64,000 nucleotides of DNA from Bryobacterales bacterium (GTDB lineage Bacteria; Acidobacteriota; Terriglobia; Bryobacterales; UBA6623): positions 1 to 64,000 of the forward strand of contig JAJEHF010000208.1 in assembly GCA_022823865.1 (NCBI GenBank), given 5' to 3'. The first letter of the stretch is position 1, and each line of letters opens with the position of its first letter. Positions 1 to 8,972 of this stretch are shown here, piece by piece. The notes below the pieces were generated by a model. That model was not told the DNA's origin, searched no databases, and was given only the letters and a program-made list of their open reading frames with translations. Position numbers and translations under genes: made by a program.

Positions 1-132
1 CAGTCCATGCAAGCGCTCGGCTACAATCCTCTGGTCGCCATTCAAATCGCGCTCGCCGGCAACGCTGTCGCCACGCTCGAACAAGACTATGGCCCGACAC
101 CAACTCCCGCCTCGACACCAACCGAGGTGTGA
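1..132 (+). CDS. C-terminal end of an unidentified protein (5' truncated by window edge)
   Basis: Frame 1 is open from the first base to a TGA at 130-132 and encodes 43 residues. They include an alanine/leucine-rich, helix-like stretch (GYNPLVAIQIALAGNAVATL) followed by a Thr/Pro-rich tail ending in PTEV. The Pro/Thr tail looks like a disordered C-terminus. Nothing here identifies a family. The next gene is convergent (a sulfatase ending at 219), which leaves about 86 bp between the two stops. The gene could equally be a short in-frame opening without coding meaning. Confidence 0.45.
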   Translation, partial: QSMQALGYNPLVAIQIALAGNAVATLEQDYGPTPTPASTPTEV

Positions 133-218
133 GTAGTTACGATACAAGTAGGGAGAATGACCACTCTTATAGAGATACAACTGCGCATTCTCTGCACTTG
201 ATTGGCGATGCACCCTGC

Positions 219-1577
219 CTAGTGGACCGTGTCATGTTGCCGCTTCGGACTCGGAGTGGGCATCTGCGCTCCCACGCGAGCGCGCCAAGCCTCGAGGTCA
301 GCTCTCAGCTGCTCTGCGATCTCCGGGTGAGAACTAGTCAAATCGCGGTTCTCCGAGATGTCCTCGGCTAGGTCGAAGAGTTCGTATTCGTGGCCGGAAC
401 CCGCAACGGTCCCCTCGAACCACTCGATCAGCTTGTAGCGCCCGCGCCGAACGGCGCCTGCCGGGACCATGCCCGATCCCACGTGGTAATGGGGGTAGTG
501 CCAGTAAAGCGTCCGTTCCGTCCGAGACGCTTGTCCCTCGAGCACATCCAAGAAGCTCTCGCCATCGAGATCGTCAGGAGCATCCCCGTCACTGAGGAGT
601 TCAAGGAACGTTGGAAAGAAGTCCACCGTCGTCATCAGGTGGTCGGTTGTAGAGCCGGGATCGGTGTGTCCCGGCCAGCGGATTACCAACGGCACGCGAA
701 TGCCGCCCTCATAGAGCCATCCCTTGCCCGAGCGCAGCGGGTCTTGGCGGGCGAAGGTCTCCTTGCCGCCATTGTCCGAGTAGAAGATGACCATCGTGTT
801 GTCACGCAGGCCGAGTTGGTCGAGCTTGGACACCACCTGGCCGACGCCATCGTCTAGGCGCTCAGTGATCGCCGCGATAGTCGGCATGATCTTCAGGCGC
901 TCCAGCAAAGGGTCTCCGATATACGGAGCAATGCGCACACGGCTCTCTATCACCGGCTCGTGGATCGAATTGTGAGGCAGGTAGAGGAAGAACGGCTCCG
1001 AGCCGTGGCTCTCCAGGAATCGCAAGGCATGGTCGGTGATGGATTGCACGTTGTGCGGATCCACCTCCGGGTCGCTTTCGCCGATGATCGGCTTATAGGT
1101 CACCAAGACATCGTCAAAGCCCTGCTTGTCAGGGTTATAGGGCAGGCTGGCTGGCGGCCGCTTGTCTTGGCTCAGGTGCCACTTGCCGAAATGCGCGGTT
1201 CGATAGCCGTTGCGCCGAAAGACCTCTGCGATCGTCGTGACCTCGAGGTCAAGGCGCTTGTGCCACTCGGGCTGCAGCAGAGGCTTTCCCTTTGGATTGG
1301 ATCCCTTGATGTGATCTGTCAGGTGCAGCCTGGCCGGGTACTGTCCGCTCATCAGCGACGCCCTTGTGGGCGAACAGACCGCCGCTGCCGAGTACGCGCT
1401 GGTGAAGCGCATGCCCTCGCTGGCGAGGCGATCAATGTTGGGTGTGCGGTACGCTTTACCGCCGTTGGCGCCGATCTGGCTCCAACCGAGATCATCAGCC
1501 AGGATCAGAACGACGTTTGGCGCTTGTCCTGCGACGGCCAGTGCCGTCGCCAAGAGCGTCAGCGCGACGATCCTCAT
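219..1577 (-). CDS. Family S1 sulfatase, exported (452 aa)
   Basis: Predicted type I sulfatase that hydrolyses sulfate esters, probably on polysaccharide fragments in the periplasm. An N-terminal signal peptide (residues 1-18) is followed by the metal-binding NVVLILADDLGW block (D28, D29). The formylglycine motif CSPTR carries C68, the residue normally converted to formylglycine, and FGKWHLS and SDNGG metal/substrate blocks follow. The C-terminus has the YWHYPHYH motif and ends in a RVGAQMP-type tail, both shared with the sulfatase at 31326-32729, so the two look like paralogs. The start is supported by a TATACT hexamer 7 nt upstream of the ATG. The exact substrate cannot be read from the sequence. 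Confidence 0.95.
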   Translation of the reverse strand: MRIVALTLLATALAVAGQAPNVVLILADDLGWSQIGANGGKAYRTPNIDRLASEGMRFTSAYSAAAVCSPTRASLMSGQYPARLHLTDHIKGSNPKGKPLLQPEWHKRLDLEVTTIAEVFRRNGYRTAHFGKWHLSQDKRPPASLPYNPDKQGFDDVLVTYKPIIGESDPEVDPHNVQSITDHALRFLESHGSEPFFLYLPHNSIHEPVIESRVRIAPYIGDPLLERLKIMPTIAAITERLDDGVGQVVSKLDQLGLRDNTMVIFYSDNGGKETFARQDPLRSGKGWLYEGGIRVPLVIRWPGHTDPGSTTDHLMTTVDFFPTFLELLSDGDAPDDLDGESFLDVLEGQASRTERTLYWHYPHYHVGSGMVPAGAVRRGRYKLIEWFEGTVAGSGHEYELFDLAEDISENRDLTSSHPEIAEQLRADLEAWRARVGAQMPTPSPKRQHDTVH

Positions 1578-1584
1578 GGCGTCG

Positions 1585-1590
1585 AGTATA
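1585..1590 (-). promoter_or_regulatory. -10-like hexamer TATACT, 7 nt before sulfatase start
   Basis: TATACT on the minus strand ends 7 nt before the ATG at 1577. A transcript initiated at the normal distance from a -10 element would start at or next to the A of the ATG, giving a leaderless mRNA. No convincing -35 element is visible. This is one of eight similar arrangements in the window. Confidence 0.55.
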
Positions 1591-1667
1591 GAACCTGGCG
1601 GCCGTTGCCGGCCAAGACGGCACCCTAGCGTGCGTCGAACCGGAGATTCGAGTAGAGACAGCGCGTG

Positions 1668-3389
1668 CTATTGACGGACGATTTCGACGTGCCAGACCCC
1701 GTGAGACTCGGACCCTTCTACCAATCTGGCCTCGAACGAGCCTTGGCCGGTGGACAGTGTGACCGCCTCGAAGCGTACGCTCTCCGCGCCGGCCGAAACT
1801 GCCACGGACTCTTCCATTCCTTGAAACGCGATCGTTGCTGTCGCGGCGGCTGGCGCTGGATTGGCGAATGTGACTGCCACGTCGTAAGGTCCTTCCGAGG
1901 CAACTTCGACTTCCCACTTGCCCAAGACCTTTTCACCCCGCCCCCAGCCGTCCGGGGTCTCCATGCGCCAGTCCTGGCGCGTCAGTGTCACGCGCTCTTG
2001 CTGGTCGCTGCCGATCGTGAACCGCACCGCTTCGAAGCCTCGGCCGGACGATACGTCGTCAAACCAGTTGTCATACCCGGCCTTGAGGCGCTCGACCACA
2101 TCGGGCATGTCCGCGGCCAGGTCGGTTTCTTCCCCCGGATCGACCAGCAGGTCATAGAGTTCGAGCGCAGCGTCTTCCGGCGGCGCATCCCGGAAACTCA
2201 GCGGCTGCACCAGCTTGTATTGCTGCTCGACCGCAGCGAATGCGCGGTAGCGTTGAGGCGCGTTGCCGCGGTGCGCTTGGACGAAATACGTCCGCTCCGG
2301 CAGTTGCGACACTGCGCCGTCCCACAACGGAAGCAGATTGATCCCGTCGAGCTCCACGCTGGACGGAGCGGCCACCCCAGCTGCTGCGAGCAAAGTGGGG
2401 GCGAGATCGATATGCGCTCCCAGTGATTCGACCTTGCGGGGCTCGAATCGGTCAGGCCAACGGACTAGGAACGGCACGCGGATTCCGCCCTCGTAAACGG
2501 TCGCTTTCTGCGCCCGGAGCCCGGCATGGTACAGGCGCGTCGTCGGGCCGTTATCGGTCATGAAGATGAAGATCGTATTGCCTGCAAGGCCCTGTGCCTC
2601 GAGATGGTCCAGCAGTCGTCCGACATTGTCGTCAATGTTGGTGATCATGCCGTAGATGCGGGCGTCCTTGTCGGACAGGCCCTGGGCAGCGTAGGGTTCG
2701 CGGTACGAGTCCGGGACCAAGTAAGGGGAGTGAGGCGCGTTGGTGGGGATATAGGCGAAGAACGGCTCGCCGCTCCCGTCACCGATCCAGCCAATCGCCT
2801 CGTCGAAATACACGTCGGTGCAGTAGCCTTCGAACGACTCCTGCTCGCCGTTGCGGAACAGGATGGGATCGAAGTAGTCCGATCCGGGAGGATCGGAGGG
2901 CTGTCCGATGCCGCCGCCCTTGTGGACCACGGATGCTTGGAAGCCTTGATCGATGGTGCGCTGCGGGTAGTTGTCCCCGAGGTGCCACTTGCCGAAGATC
3001 CCGGTGCGGTAGCCGGAATCTCCGAGCATCTCTGCGACGGTCACTTCGTCCGGCGCCATCATGGCGCGGCCCAAGTAGGTGTCGACCACACCTGTCCGGT
3101 AGTTGTAGCGGCCGGTCATCAGCGCGGCCCGAGTCGGAGCGCACACCGGCGATACGTAGAAGCGCGTCATTTCGACGCTCTCAGACGCCAGGGCGTCGAG
3201 CCGAGGTGTCTGCAGGACCGGGTCGCCGTGGGAACCGAGCTGAGCCCAGCCCTGATCGTCCGTCATGATCAGGACGATGTTGGGCCTGTCGGTGACCTCG
3301 CCGGCAGGCCCGCAGGCCGACGCCAGCAAGATCAACGGAATGAGAGCGAGAGCTCGAACTGACTCGCCGAGCCCGTGCCGGGCGATCAT
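1668..3389 (-). CDS. Family S1 sulfatase, probable lipoprotein, with C-terminal beta-rich extension
   Basis: Predicted arylsulfatase-type enzyme. I take the start at the ATG at 3389 because it opens directly into a charged and hydrophobic leader ending at C26 (LLASAC, a slightly weak lipobox). An in-frame start at 3488 would add 33 charged residues and overlap the upstream gene. The metal block is NIVLIMTDDQGW and the maturation motif is CAPTR with C83, followed by FGKWHLGD and TDNGP. After the sulfatase fold the last ~120 residues look like a separate beta-sandwich (YDVAVTFANPAPAAATATI and following). It is followed downstream by the sulfatase at 219-1577 on the same strand, and the lipoprotein gene at 3479 lies just upstream, so the three may be co-transcribed. 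Confidence 0.93.
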   Translation of the reverse strand: MIARHGLGESVRALALIPLILLASACGPAGEVTDRPNIVLIMTDDQGWAQLGSHGDPVLQTPRLDALASESVEMTRFYVSPVCAPTRAALMTGRYNYRTGVVDTYLGRAMMAPDEVTVAEMLGDSGYRTGIFGKWHLGDNYPQRTIDQGFQASVVHKGGGIGQPSDPPGSDYFDPILFRNGEQESFEGYCTDVYFDEAIGWIGDGSGEPFFAYIPTNAPHSPYLVPDSYREPYAAQGLSDKDARIYGMITNIDDNVGRLLDHLEAQGLAGNTIFIFMTDNGPTTRLYHAGLRAQKATVYEGGIRVPFLVRWPDRFEPRKVESLGAHIDLAPTLLAAAGVAAPSSVELDGINLLPLWDGAVSQLPERTYFVQAHRGNAPQRYRAFAAVEQQYKLVQPLSFRDAPPEDAALELYDLLVDPGEETDLAADMPDVVERLKAGYDNWFDDVSSGRGFEAVRFTIGSDQQERVTLTRQDWRMETPDGWGRGEKVLGKWEVEVASEGPYDVAVTFANPAPAAATATIAFQGMEESVAVSAGAESVRFEAVTLSTGQGSFEARLVEGSESHGVWHVEIVRQ

Positions 3390-3478
3390 CGCTGTCGGGG
3401 TAAAGCCCGGCGATCTCAAGCTGGAGGCCGTCGGCTGGTGATGGCGTCGATTCGTGAAAGTCAAGGCAGTTCGATTTC

Positions 3479-4324
3479 TCATTTCCAAGTCACTTCCATC
3501 GCGAAAAAGTGGTCAAAGACCTCGCGATTCGGATGATTGGCGTCGTTTGTTTCGGGACTGCGGATGTAGAAATCCAGCTGCTGCAGCGCCGGATTCACCG
3601 CGCCGGCCTCGGATGTCTTGCTGTCCAGCGGGTAGTGCGCCACCAGGTCGCGGTCGCGCATGCCCTGCGTGACCATGAAGTGGATCTCGTAGTCGCTATA
3701 GAGCGGCTCGCCATTGAGCGTGGCCGAGCCCATGCCCCAGCCAGCGACGTAGAGCAGGCTCTTGGGCCAGTTCGCATCCCCGCAGCCCGAATCGCCATGC
3801 TCGAACAGGAAGGCGGCGATCCCGCCGTCCTGGCAAGGCGAGAACTCCTTGATCTCCTCGAGGTCGATCACGTACTTTCCTTCCGGCAGTTCGAGCTCGG
3901 CGCGGAAGGTGCCCGTGTTGGCGATCTCGTCGACATCGATCTCGGCCGTTCCGCCGACAGGACGGAGCGTCGTGCCGTCGTTGCCCATGTGGTCCCACGG
4001 GCTGGGGTCATTCAGGGTTCCGACCTGGTAGATGCGTGCGCCGGAGATCACGAAATGCCCGTCGTAGAGGTCATGCTGTTCAGGCTCGTAAAGGCCCATC
4101 GCGGTGTCGGGCTGGGTGCGCGGCCCGCGCTCGGGCTCCTGCGCCGCCGTGGGATCCTCAGGGGCCCCGGCCGAGCAGCCGAGCAGCAGGGCAACAAGGA
4201 GAGCAGCACTGAAGGCCAGCGCGAGGCGTGCTGCGGGTCGTAAACGGCCTGGGACCGGAGCGGAATTGCTGCACGCGGATCGCAGGTGGTGTTCAGTCGG
4301 AGGCGGTTGGGTGATGCGCTGCAT
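3479..4324 (-). CDS. Lipoprotein of unknown function (281 aa)
   Basis: No recognised family. A long N-terminal leader of ~48 residues ends in a good lipobox (LLLGC), which predicts a lipid-anchored periplasmic or outer-membrane protein. The mature part is acidic with alternating hydrophobic residues (for example KYVIDLEEIKEF), suggesting a beta-sandwich, and contains conserved-looking Cys pairs (SPCQDGG, DSGCGD) that could form a disulfide. It lies 89 bp upstream of a sulfatase on the same strand and may be co-transcribed with it. The start is supported by a TAGGCT hexamer 7 nt upstream of the ATG. A carbohydrate-binding or substrate-presenting role is only a guess from the context. Confidence 0.75.
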   Translation of the reverse strand: MQRITQPPPTEHHLRSACSNSAPVPGRLRPAARLALAFSAALLVALLLGCSAGAPEDPTAAQEPERGPRTQPDTAMGLYEPEQHDLYDGHFVISGARIYQVGTLNDPSPWDHMGNDGTTLRPVGGTAEIDVDEIANTGTFRAELELPEGKYVIDLEEIKEFSPCQDGGIAAFLFEHGDSGCGDANWPKSLLYVAGWGMGSATLNGEPLYSDYEIHFMVTQGMRDRDLVAHYPLDSKTSEAGAVNPALQQLDFYIRSPETNDANHPNREVFDHFFAMEVTWK

Positions 4325-4331
4325 AAGTGGA

Positions 4332-4337
4332 AGCCTA
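4332..4337 (-). promoter_or_regulatory. -10-like hexamer TAGGCT, 7 nt before lipoprotein start
   Basis: TAGGCT fits the loose TANNNT pattern and sits exactly 7 nt upstream of the ATG at 4324, as at several other genes here. It would give a leaderless transcript. Taken alone the match is weak; the constant spacing is what makes it credible. Confidence 0.4.
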
Positions 4338-4539
4338 CCACGGCAAGCCTTGGACTAGGACCTGTGGCGTCAGATGGGGCTCGGCTCGCGAATGGCATGC
4401 GCGCTTAAGCCGAGACAAGCGCGACACAGGCTTCCGGCGAGGGCTGGTTCGATCGGTCTACCGGTTGGAGCCAGAGCGGGCAGCCGGCCGCGGGCTCGGT
4501 GTCCGGTGTGACTGCATCGCTGCCAATGCCGCGCTGGAA

Positions 4540-7293
4540 TCAGAAGGTGTCACGGAAACTGTAGTTGAGGCGCAGGTAGTAGTAGCCGCCATCGAATCCG
4601 AACGGGGAGAACTGGCTGTACAGGTTCCCAGGGCCTGCCGAGCCGAGCCGGCTCCGGTCGGTGTAGGTGTTGAAGACGTTCTGAGCACCCACGGCCAGTT
4701 TCACCCTGGGTGCCAGCAAGTAGGACAATTCCAAGTCAACGAGGTGCTTGCCGGTGTAATTCTGGTTGTCGTCGTCATCGAACCAGCCTCCGTAGTAGCT
4801 GATGCGCCCCAGCACGCTGACACGCCCCAGTGCTTGGTTCACCGAAGCGTTCCAGCGGGTCTTCGGCAGGCTCTCGTGGAGTTGCATGATGCGAAGCGCC
4901 GAGACAACCTCTGGATTGAACTGGACCACCTGAGTGTCGGTGTGGTTGAACAGGAAAGAGACTTCCGTCTTCGGTGCCGGTGCGATCGTGGCCGCGATAT
5001 CAACTCCGCGGGTCAACGTGTCGAAGTCATTGGTGAAAAAGCGGAATTCGTTCAAGTTCTGTGCGCTAGTGACCCCGTCGGCCAGCAGGTCCCGGACCTC
5101 GGTGTCCGTCAGCACGAAGTCGCTGGTGAGGGCCAGGCGGTCTTTGATCGCGACGCGGAAGTAGTCAGCCGTCAAAGATACCGGCCCGTTCTGCGCTACT
5201 GCTCCGACAGTGAAATTGATCGAGGTCTCCGGTGCGAGAGCCTTGCCACCCCGCAATGCCGCAACCGCAGTACTGGACGGAATGGTCCCGACGTTGACCA
5301 AGTCCATCAGGTCGGGGTCCCACTGTGACGACAAGTTGTACGCGTTCTGCTGGCCCGGCGTAGGCGCGCGGAATCCGGTGCTCCAACTGGAGCGCAGCGC
5401 GATCATCTTGTTGAGTTCTACTCGGCCCGCGACCTTGCCGTTGAGTGTTCCTCCGAAGCCGGCGAACCGCTCGGCTCGAATCGCCCCGTCTAGCGTGTAC
5501 TTGTTAAGCGGATCCGAGATTTCGATGTCCCCGTACACGGCGCCGTTCGGCCGGTCCCAGCTCCCGGCCGCCAGCGGGCTGAAGCCGGCAAACCCATTCG
5601 ACCCTGCGCTGAAGCCCTGCTGGAGGTACGGCCCGAGTTCCCAAGACGGCTGGTCACCCTGCGTGATGGAGAACCTCTCGTTTCGGAACTCTCCGCCAGT
5701 CGCAAGATGCACCATCTCGTTCACGGCATAAGCGAAGTCTAGGTTGAGGTTGACCTCCTCCTGGCGGTAGATGCCGGGCCTGAAAGATGTCGGCGACTCC
5801 GGTCCGAGGGACGCATTGACGGTGTCGAAAATGAAGAAATCCACCTCGCTCGCTCCCAATCCGACGCTGGCATCCCAAGTCACCCCGCTTGCGAACTGGC
5901 CACGCACTCCGCCGACGAGCGAGTTGTCGGTGTAGTAGCCGCCGAACTGAGGCGTGAACCCTCCGGGGTACAACTCTTGGAAGGTGAAGCAGTTCGGATC
6001 TGCGAATACGCGAGACAGCGCGTCTTGGTCAGGCTGGTGGTTGGTAATCGGAACGGCCGGACAATTCGCCGAGCCGTCTAGGACACCATCGCTCGCATCG
6101 AGTGCATCACCGACCAGCAGCGACTGTCCGCGGTCGATGCTGTAGACGCCAGCCCGCGTGTTGGGATTCCGGAAGAAGAAGCCGCCGGTCGCTTTCCGGC
6201 TCGCATAGTTGGCGTGTCCGTAGACCTGAGTCGAGTCGTTGACCAGCTTGCCGAAGTTGGCGAAGAACTTCGGGGTGTCACGCAGTTCCGGAGATCCCCA
6301 GATCTGCACCACGGGCGTGCGGACATGGCTGTTGCCGGCCGCAATCAGCGCGTTGGCGTCGTCGCGCTGGACGCTGCGACTGGTCGGCTCTGAACTGCCA
6401 TATTCCACGCTGAGGTTGACAAACCCGTCCTTGCCTAGGGGCAGGCCGACATTTCCCGCGACGATCAATCGTCTGCCGTCCCCGTGATAGAACCGGCCGG
6501 TGCGGACTTCGACCGAGCCCCCGCTGGGGCTGTCCTTCAGCGTGAAGTTCAAAACTCCAGCTATGGCGTCCGATCCGTACTGGGCCGAGGCGCCGTCGCG
6601 GAGGACCTCCACTTGTCGCAACGCGATGGACGGGATCGGGGACACGTCGGGACCCTGCGATCCGTCCGAGACGCCGTTTCCATGCCAGGCAATCAGCGCG
6701 GCGCGGTGGCGGCGCTTGCCGTTGACAAGCACCAAGATGTGGTCCGGGGCTAAGTTGCGCAGGTTCGCGGGACGGACGATCATGGCCCCTCCGCTAATCG
6801 GCTGCACGTTGACATTGAACGACGGCACGACGTTGCGCAGTTGGTTGAGGACGCCTGGGTCGCCCTGCTCCGCGAACGCTGAGGCCGGAACGAGATCGAC
6901 CGGCACGACAGAGTCTGTCACTGCCCTGGCCTCCGCCCGGCTCCCAACCACGACCAATTCCTGAGTGAGCGTCTCGATCTCCAAGGTCACTGTGACCTCG
7001 CCAGACGGCCCGGCCACGGTCAGCTCTCGGCTGTTGAAGCCAGCAGCCGTGACCACCACGGAATGCGGTCCACTGCCAAGTCCGCAAAGCGATGCGACTC
7101 CGTTGCTGTCAGCCGGAACATCGACGGTGCCCGCAGACACCGTCGCGTGCGCAAGCGGAGATGCGGCCGGGTCTAGCACGCGCACGTCAAGACATTGCGC
7201 CCCGAGGCTTGGAAGGCACGCTAGAACGGCCAGCATGGCGGCCAGGACTGCCAGATTGCATCCCTGTGTGCCTAGCGGCGGAAATAATTGCAT
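4540..7293 (-). CDS. TonB-dependent outer-membrane receptor with N-terminal carboxypeptidase-regulatory-like domain
   Basis: Outer-membrane active transporter. A signal peptide (about residues 1-32) is followed by a small beta-sandwich of the CarboxypepD_reg-like type (about 35-110, with VTAAGFNSRELTV). Next come the plug domain (about 120-240, with LRQVEVLRDGASAQYGSDAI) and a long 22-strand-type barrel. The protein ends in LRLNYSFRDTF with the C-terminal Phe expected of barrels inserted by BAM. The total of ~917 residues is usual for the family. ATG at 7293 is preceded directly by TTG at 7296, and either could start translation. With sulfatases next door it probably imports oligosaccharides, but iron or vitamin complexes cannot be excluded. 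Confidence 0.95.
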   Translation of the reverse strand: MQLFPPLGTQGCNLAVLAAMLAVLACLPSLGAQCLDVRVLDPAASPLAHATVSAGTVDVPADSNGVASLCGLGSGPHSVVVTAAGFNSRELTVAGPSGEVTVTLEIETLTQELVVVGSRAEARAVTDSVVPVDLVPASAFAEQGDPGVLNQLRNVVPSFNVNVQPISGGAMIVRPANLRNLAPDHILVLVNGKRRHRAALIAWHGNGVSDGSQGPDVSPIPSIALRQVEVLRDGASAQYGSDAIAGVLNFTLKDSPSGGSVEVRTGRFYHGDGRRLIVAGNVGLPLGKDGFVNLSVEYGSSEPTSRSVQRDDANALIAAGNSHVRTPVVQIWGSPELRDTPKFFANFGKLVNDSTQVYGHANYASRKATGGFFFRNPNTRAGVYSIDRGQSLLVGDALDASDGVLDGSANCPAVPITNHQPDQDALSRVFADPNCFTFQELYPGGFTPQFGGYYTDNSLVGGVRGQFASGVTWDASVGLGASEVDFFIFDTVNASLGPESPTSFRPGIYRQEEVNLNLDFAYAVNEMVHLATGGEFRNERFSITQGDQPSWELGPYLQQGFSAGSNGFAGFSPLAAGSWDRPNGAVYGDIEISDPLNKYTLDGAIRAERFAGFGGTLNGKVAGRVELNKMIALRSSWSTGFRAPTPGQQNAYNLSSQWDPDLMDLVNVGTIPSSTAVAALRGGKALAPETSINFTVGAVAQNGPVSLTADYFRVAIKDRLALTSDFVLTDTEVRDLLADGVTSAQNLNEFRFFTNDFDTLTRGVDIAATIAPAPKTEVSFLFNHTDTQVVQFNPEVVSALRIMQLHESLPKTRWNASVNQALGRVSVLGRISYYGGWFDDDDNQNYTGKHLVDLELSYLLAPRVKLAVGAQNVFNTYTDRSRLGSAGPGNLYSQFSPFGFDGGYYYLRLNYSFRDTF

Positions 7294-7606
7294 CAAATCG
7301 AATTAGGCGGGACTCCGGGCCACGCTAGGGCCATTCTCCGGAAAGCGCAAGTTTAGGGCGGACCGGAGATCGAAGGAGATTCCAACCGAACCTTCATTCT
7401 ATTCGGATGGCGCATTCCTCGTCGGAATTCACCGGGATCACCGCTCCAATCGGATCAAGCGTCTCAGAATCCGAAGCTCGGAAGAGGTCGGACCAGCGCG
7501 AGCGCTTCCGCCAACGGCGCAGCTGGCCAACCCGGAAAACTCTGGGATGCCAGGGAATTCGAACGCGACTGGAAGGGCGGCCTCAGTCCGACCACTAATC
7601 GGTCGG
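7294..7606. other. Intergenic stretch between two minus-strand genes; no gene seen
   Basis: This 313 bp region holds no convincing ORF, RNA or repeat. It should carry the promoter of the TonB receptor. Reading the minus strand, a TAATTC hexamer ends 6 nt before the ATG at 7293, resembling the leaderless arrangement seen elsewhere, but its last base departs from the pattern. I see no clear terminator for the gene ending at 7607. Confidence 0.4.
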
Positions 7607-8800
7607 CTAGGTCAGGATTGCGTCCACAGTGTGCATCGTGCGGTCCACGATTCCCTCGAGCCAGTCCTCCGCTTCCGCAGCGCAAGCGTCGGCTGTCTTT
7701 AGAGCCGCCAAATGACCTTGGCCCGACGCTCTAGCCTCCGCGTAGGCTTGTGTGAACCGCGTCGGCGGTAGCTGCGGCTTGACCGGTTGCTGCAGCGTGC
7801 TCCGCAGGTTGGGCCAGGCTTGGACAAGCTGTCGATGGTCGGCTTGGATCCAGGACGACGAGGCCCGTACCCCGGCCTCGAGCTTGGCAATGATCTTGGC
7901 TAGCCGGTCGATGCGCTCTTGGGCTTGGACACCGACCCTCTTCAAGGCGAATTCGTATAGATGCCCTTCACGGGGTGGCGCGTGGGGCAGCCGCACCAGT
8001 TCGTACCAAGCCTCCAACGCTCGGAGCGTGGCCACGAGCTTGACGGTGACCCTGAACTGCCGCCTGAGGCTGCCATATGAGGTTCGATCGAAGTTCGGGA
8101 TGCTAACGGCCCGATCAGCGGTCGACACCAATGTGTTCGCGGGCACGTCCCTGCGGATCGTGCAGTTCGCCGCCGTGACGGCTCCCAGGCCCACTTCCAG
8201 CGGACCGACCAGACCACATGTCCCGCCGATGAAGACTGGGTCGGAGCGCAACAACACGCCGCGGATACTGCCGAGCAAGCTGCCCCACTTGTCGCCGCGC
8301 GGGTCGAAGTTGTAGTGAATCGCCCCCGAGCCGATCTCGGTGTGGTCCTTGCGCGACGTCCCTCCGGTAAGAAAGAGGTCGCAGAAGTTGATCAGCGATC
8401 CCGCCACGCAGCAGGCCGTGAACGTGGTGTTCTTCAACGCGACCGAGTGGGCGACATCAACCTCCTCCTCCAGCAGGGTTTCGGGGCGTATCTCCGCGAA
8501 GCCGCGAACCTTGACACCGTTGAGCAGGGTCGCACCCTGGTACAGCCCGGCGCCCAATTCCGCATTCGGACCGATCTGGCAATCGCTCACTTCGGCATGG
8601 CCTGAAGTGCCGATCACGGCCCCGGCGGCAATGCTGAGATCCTTGCCGGACAGCGTGGCCTGTCGAATGACAGCCGTGGCCTCGATCGCGTCAAGGTTCA
8701 CGTCGGGGCTGACGTACACGCGTTCAGGCCCCCACACATCGACCCCTCTCCGCTGCAGGCTTGCTACCCGCGCGCGGTTGCCGCCATCGTCAAACGCCAT
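7607..8800 (-). CDS. Left-handed beta-helix (hexapeptide-repeat) protein, nucleotidyltransferase/acyltransferase-like
   Basis: Residues ~30-230 are imperfect hexapeptide repeats (for example IGPNAELGAGLYQGATLLNG), the signature of a left-handed parallel beta-helix. The HYNFDPRGDKWGS and IGGTCGLVGP blocks resemble the C-terminal sugar-acyltransferase half of GlmU-type proteins. The N-terminal pyrophosphorylase domain is absent, and the C-terminal ~160 residues are helical with unknown function. ATG at 8800 is preceded in frame by TTG at 8806. It is divergent from lpxA, another beta-helix acyltransferase, so a role in nucleotide-sugar or envelope-glycan metabolism is plausible. Substrate unknown. 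Confidence 0.75.
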   Translation of the reverse strand: MAFDDGGNRARVASLQRRGVDVWGPERVYVSPDVNLDAIEATAVIRQATLSGKDLSIAAGAVIGTSGHAEVSDCQIGPNAELGAGLYQGATLLNGVKVRGFAEIRPETLLEEEVDVAHSVALKNTTFTACCVAGSLINFCDLFLTGGTSRKDHTEIGSGAIHYNFDPRGDKWGSLLGSIRGVLLRSDPVFIGGTCGLVGPLEVGLGAVTAANCTIRRDVPANTLVSTADRAVSIPNFDRTSYGSLRRQFRVTVKLVATLRALEAWYELVRLPHAPPREGHLYEFALKRVGVQAQERIDRLAKIIAKLEAGVRASSSWIQADHRQLVQAWPNLRSTLQQPVKPQLPPTRFTQAYAEARASGQGHLAALKTADACAAEAEDWLEGIVDRTMHTVDAILT

Positions 8801-8972
8801 CTGCAAACTAGTGTGGCATGGCGCCCCAATTTTCCCCGGAGCAGGCGTGGCCGATCAAGCTCCGGTCGCGGACAGGCTGGGTAGACATACCCGCGTTGGC
8901 TGTGTGAAGATCGTCTTGCTGACAGGCCCGCATCCGAATATCCGGGCCTGTTGTGCCACCCTTAGAAAATCC

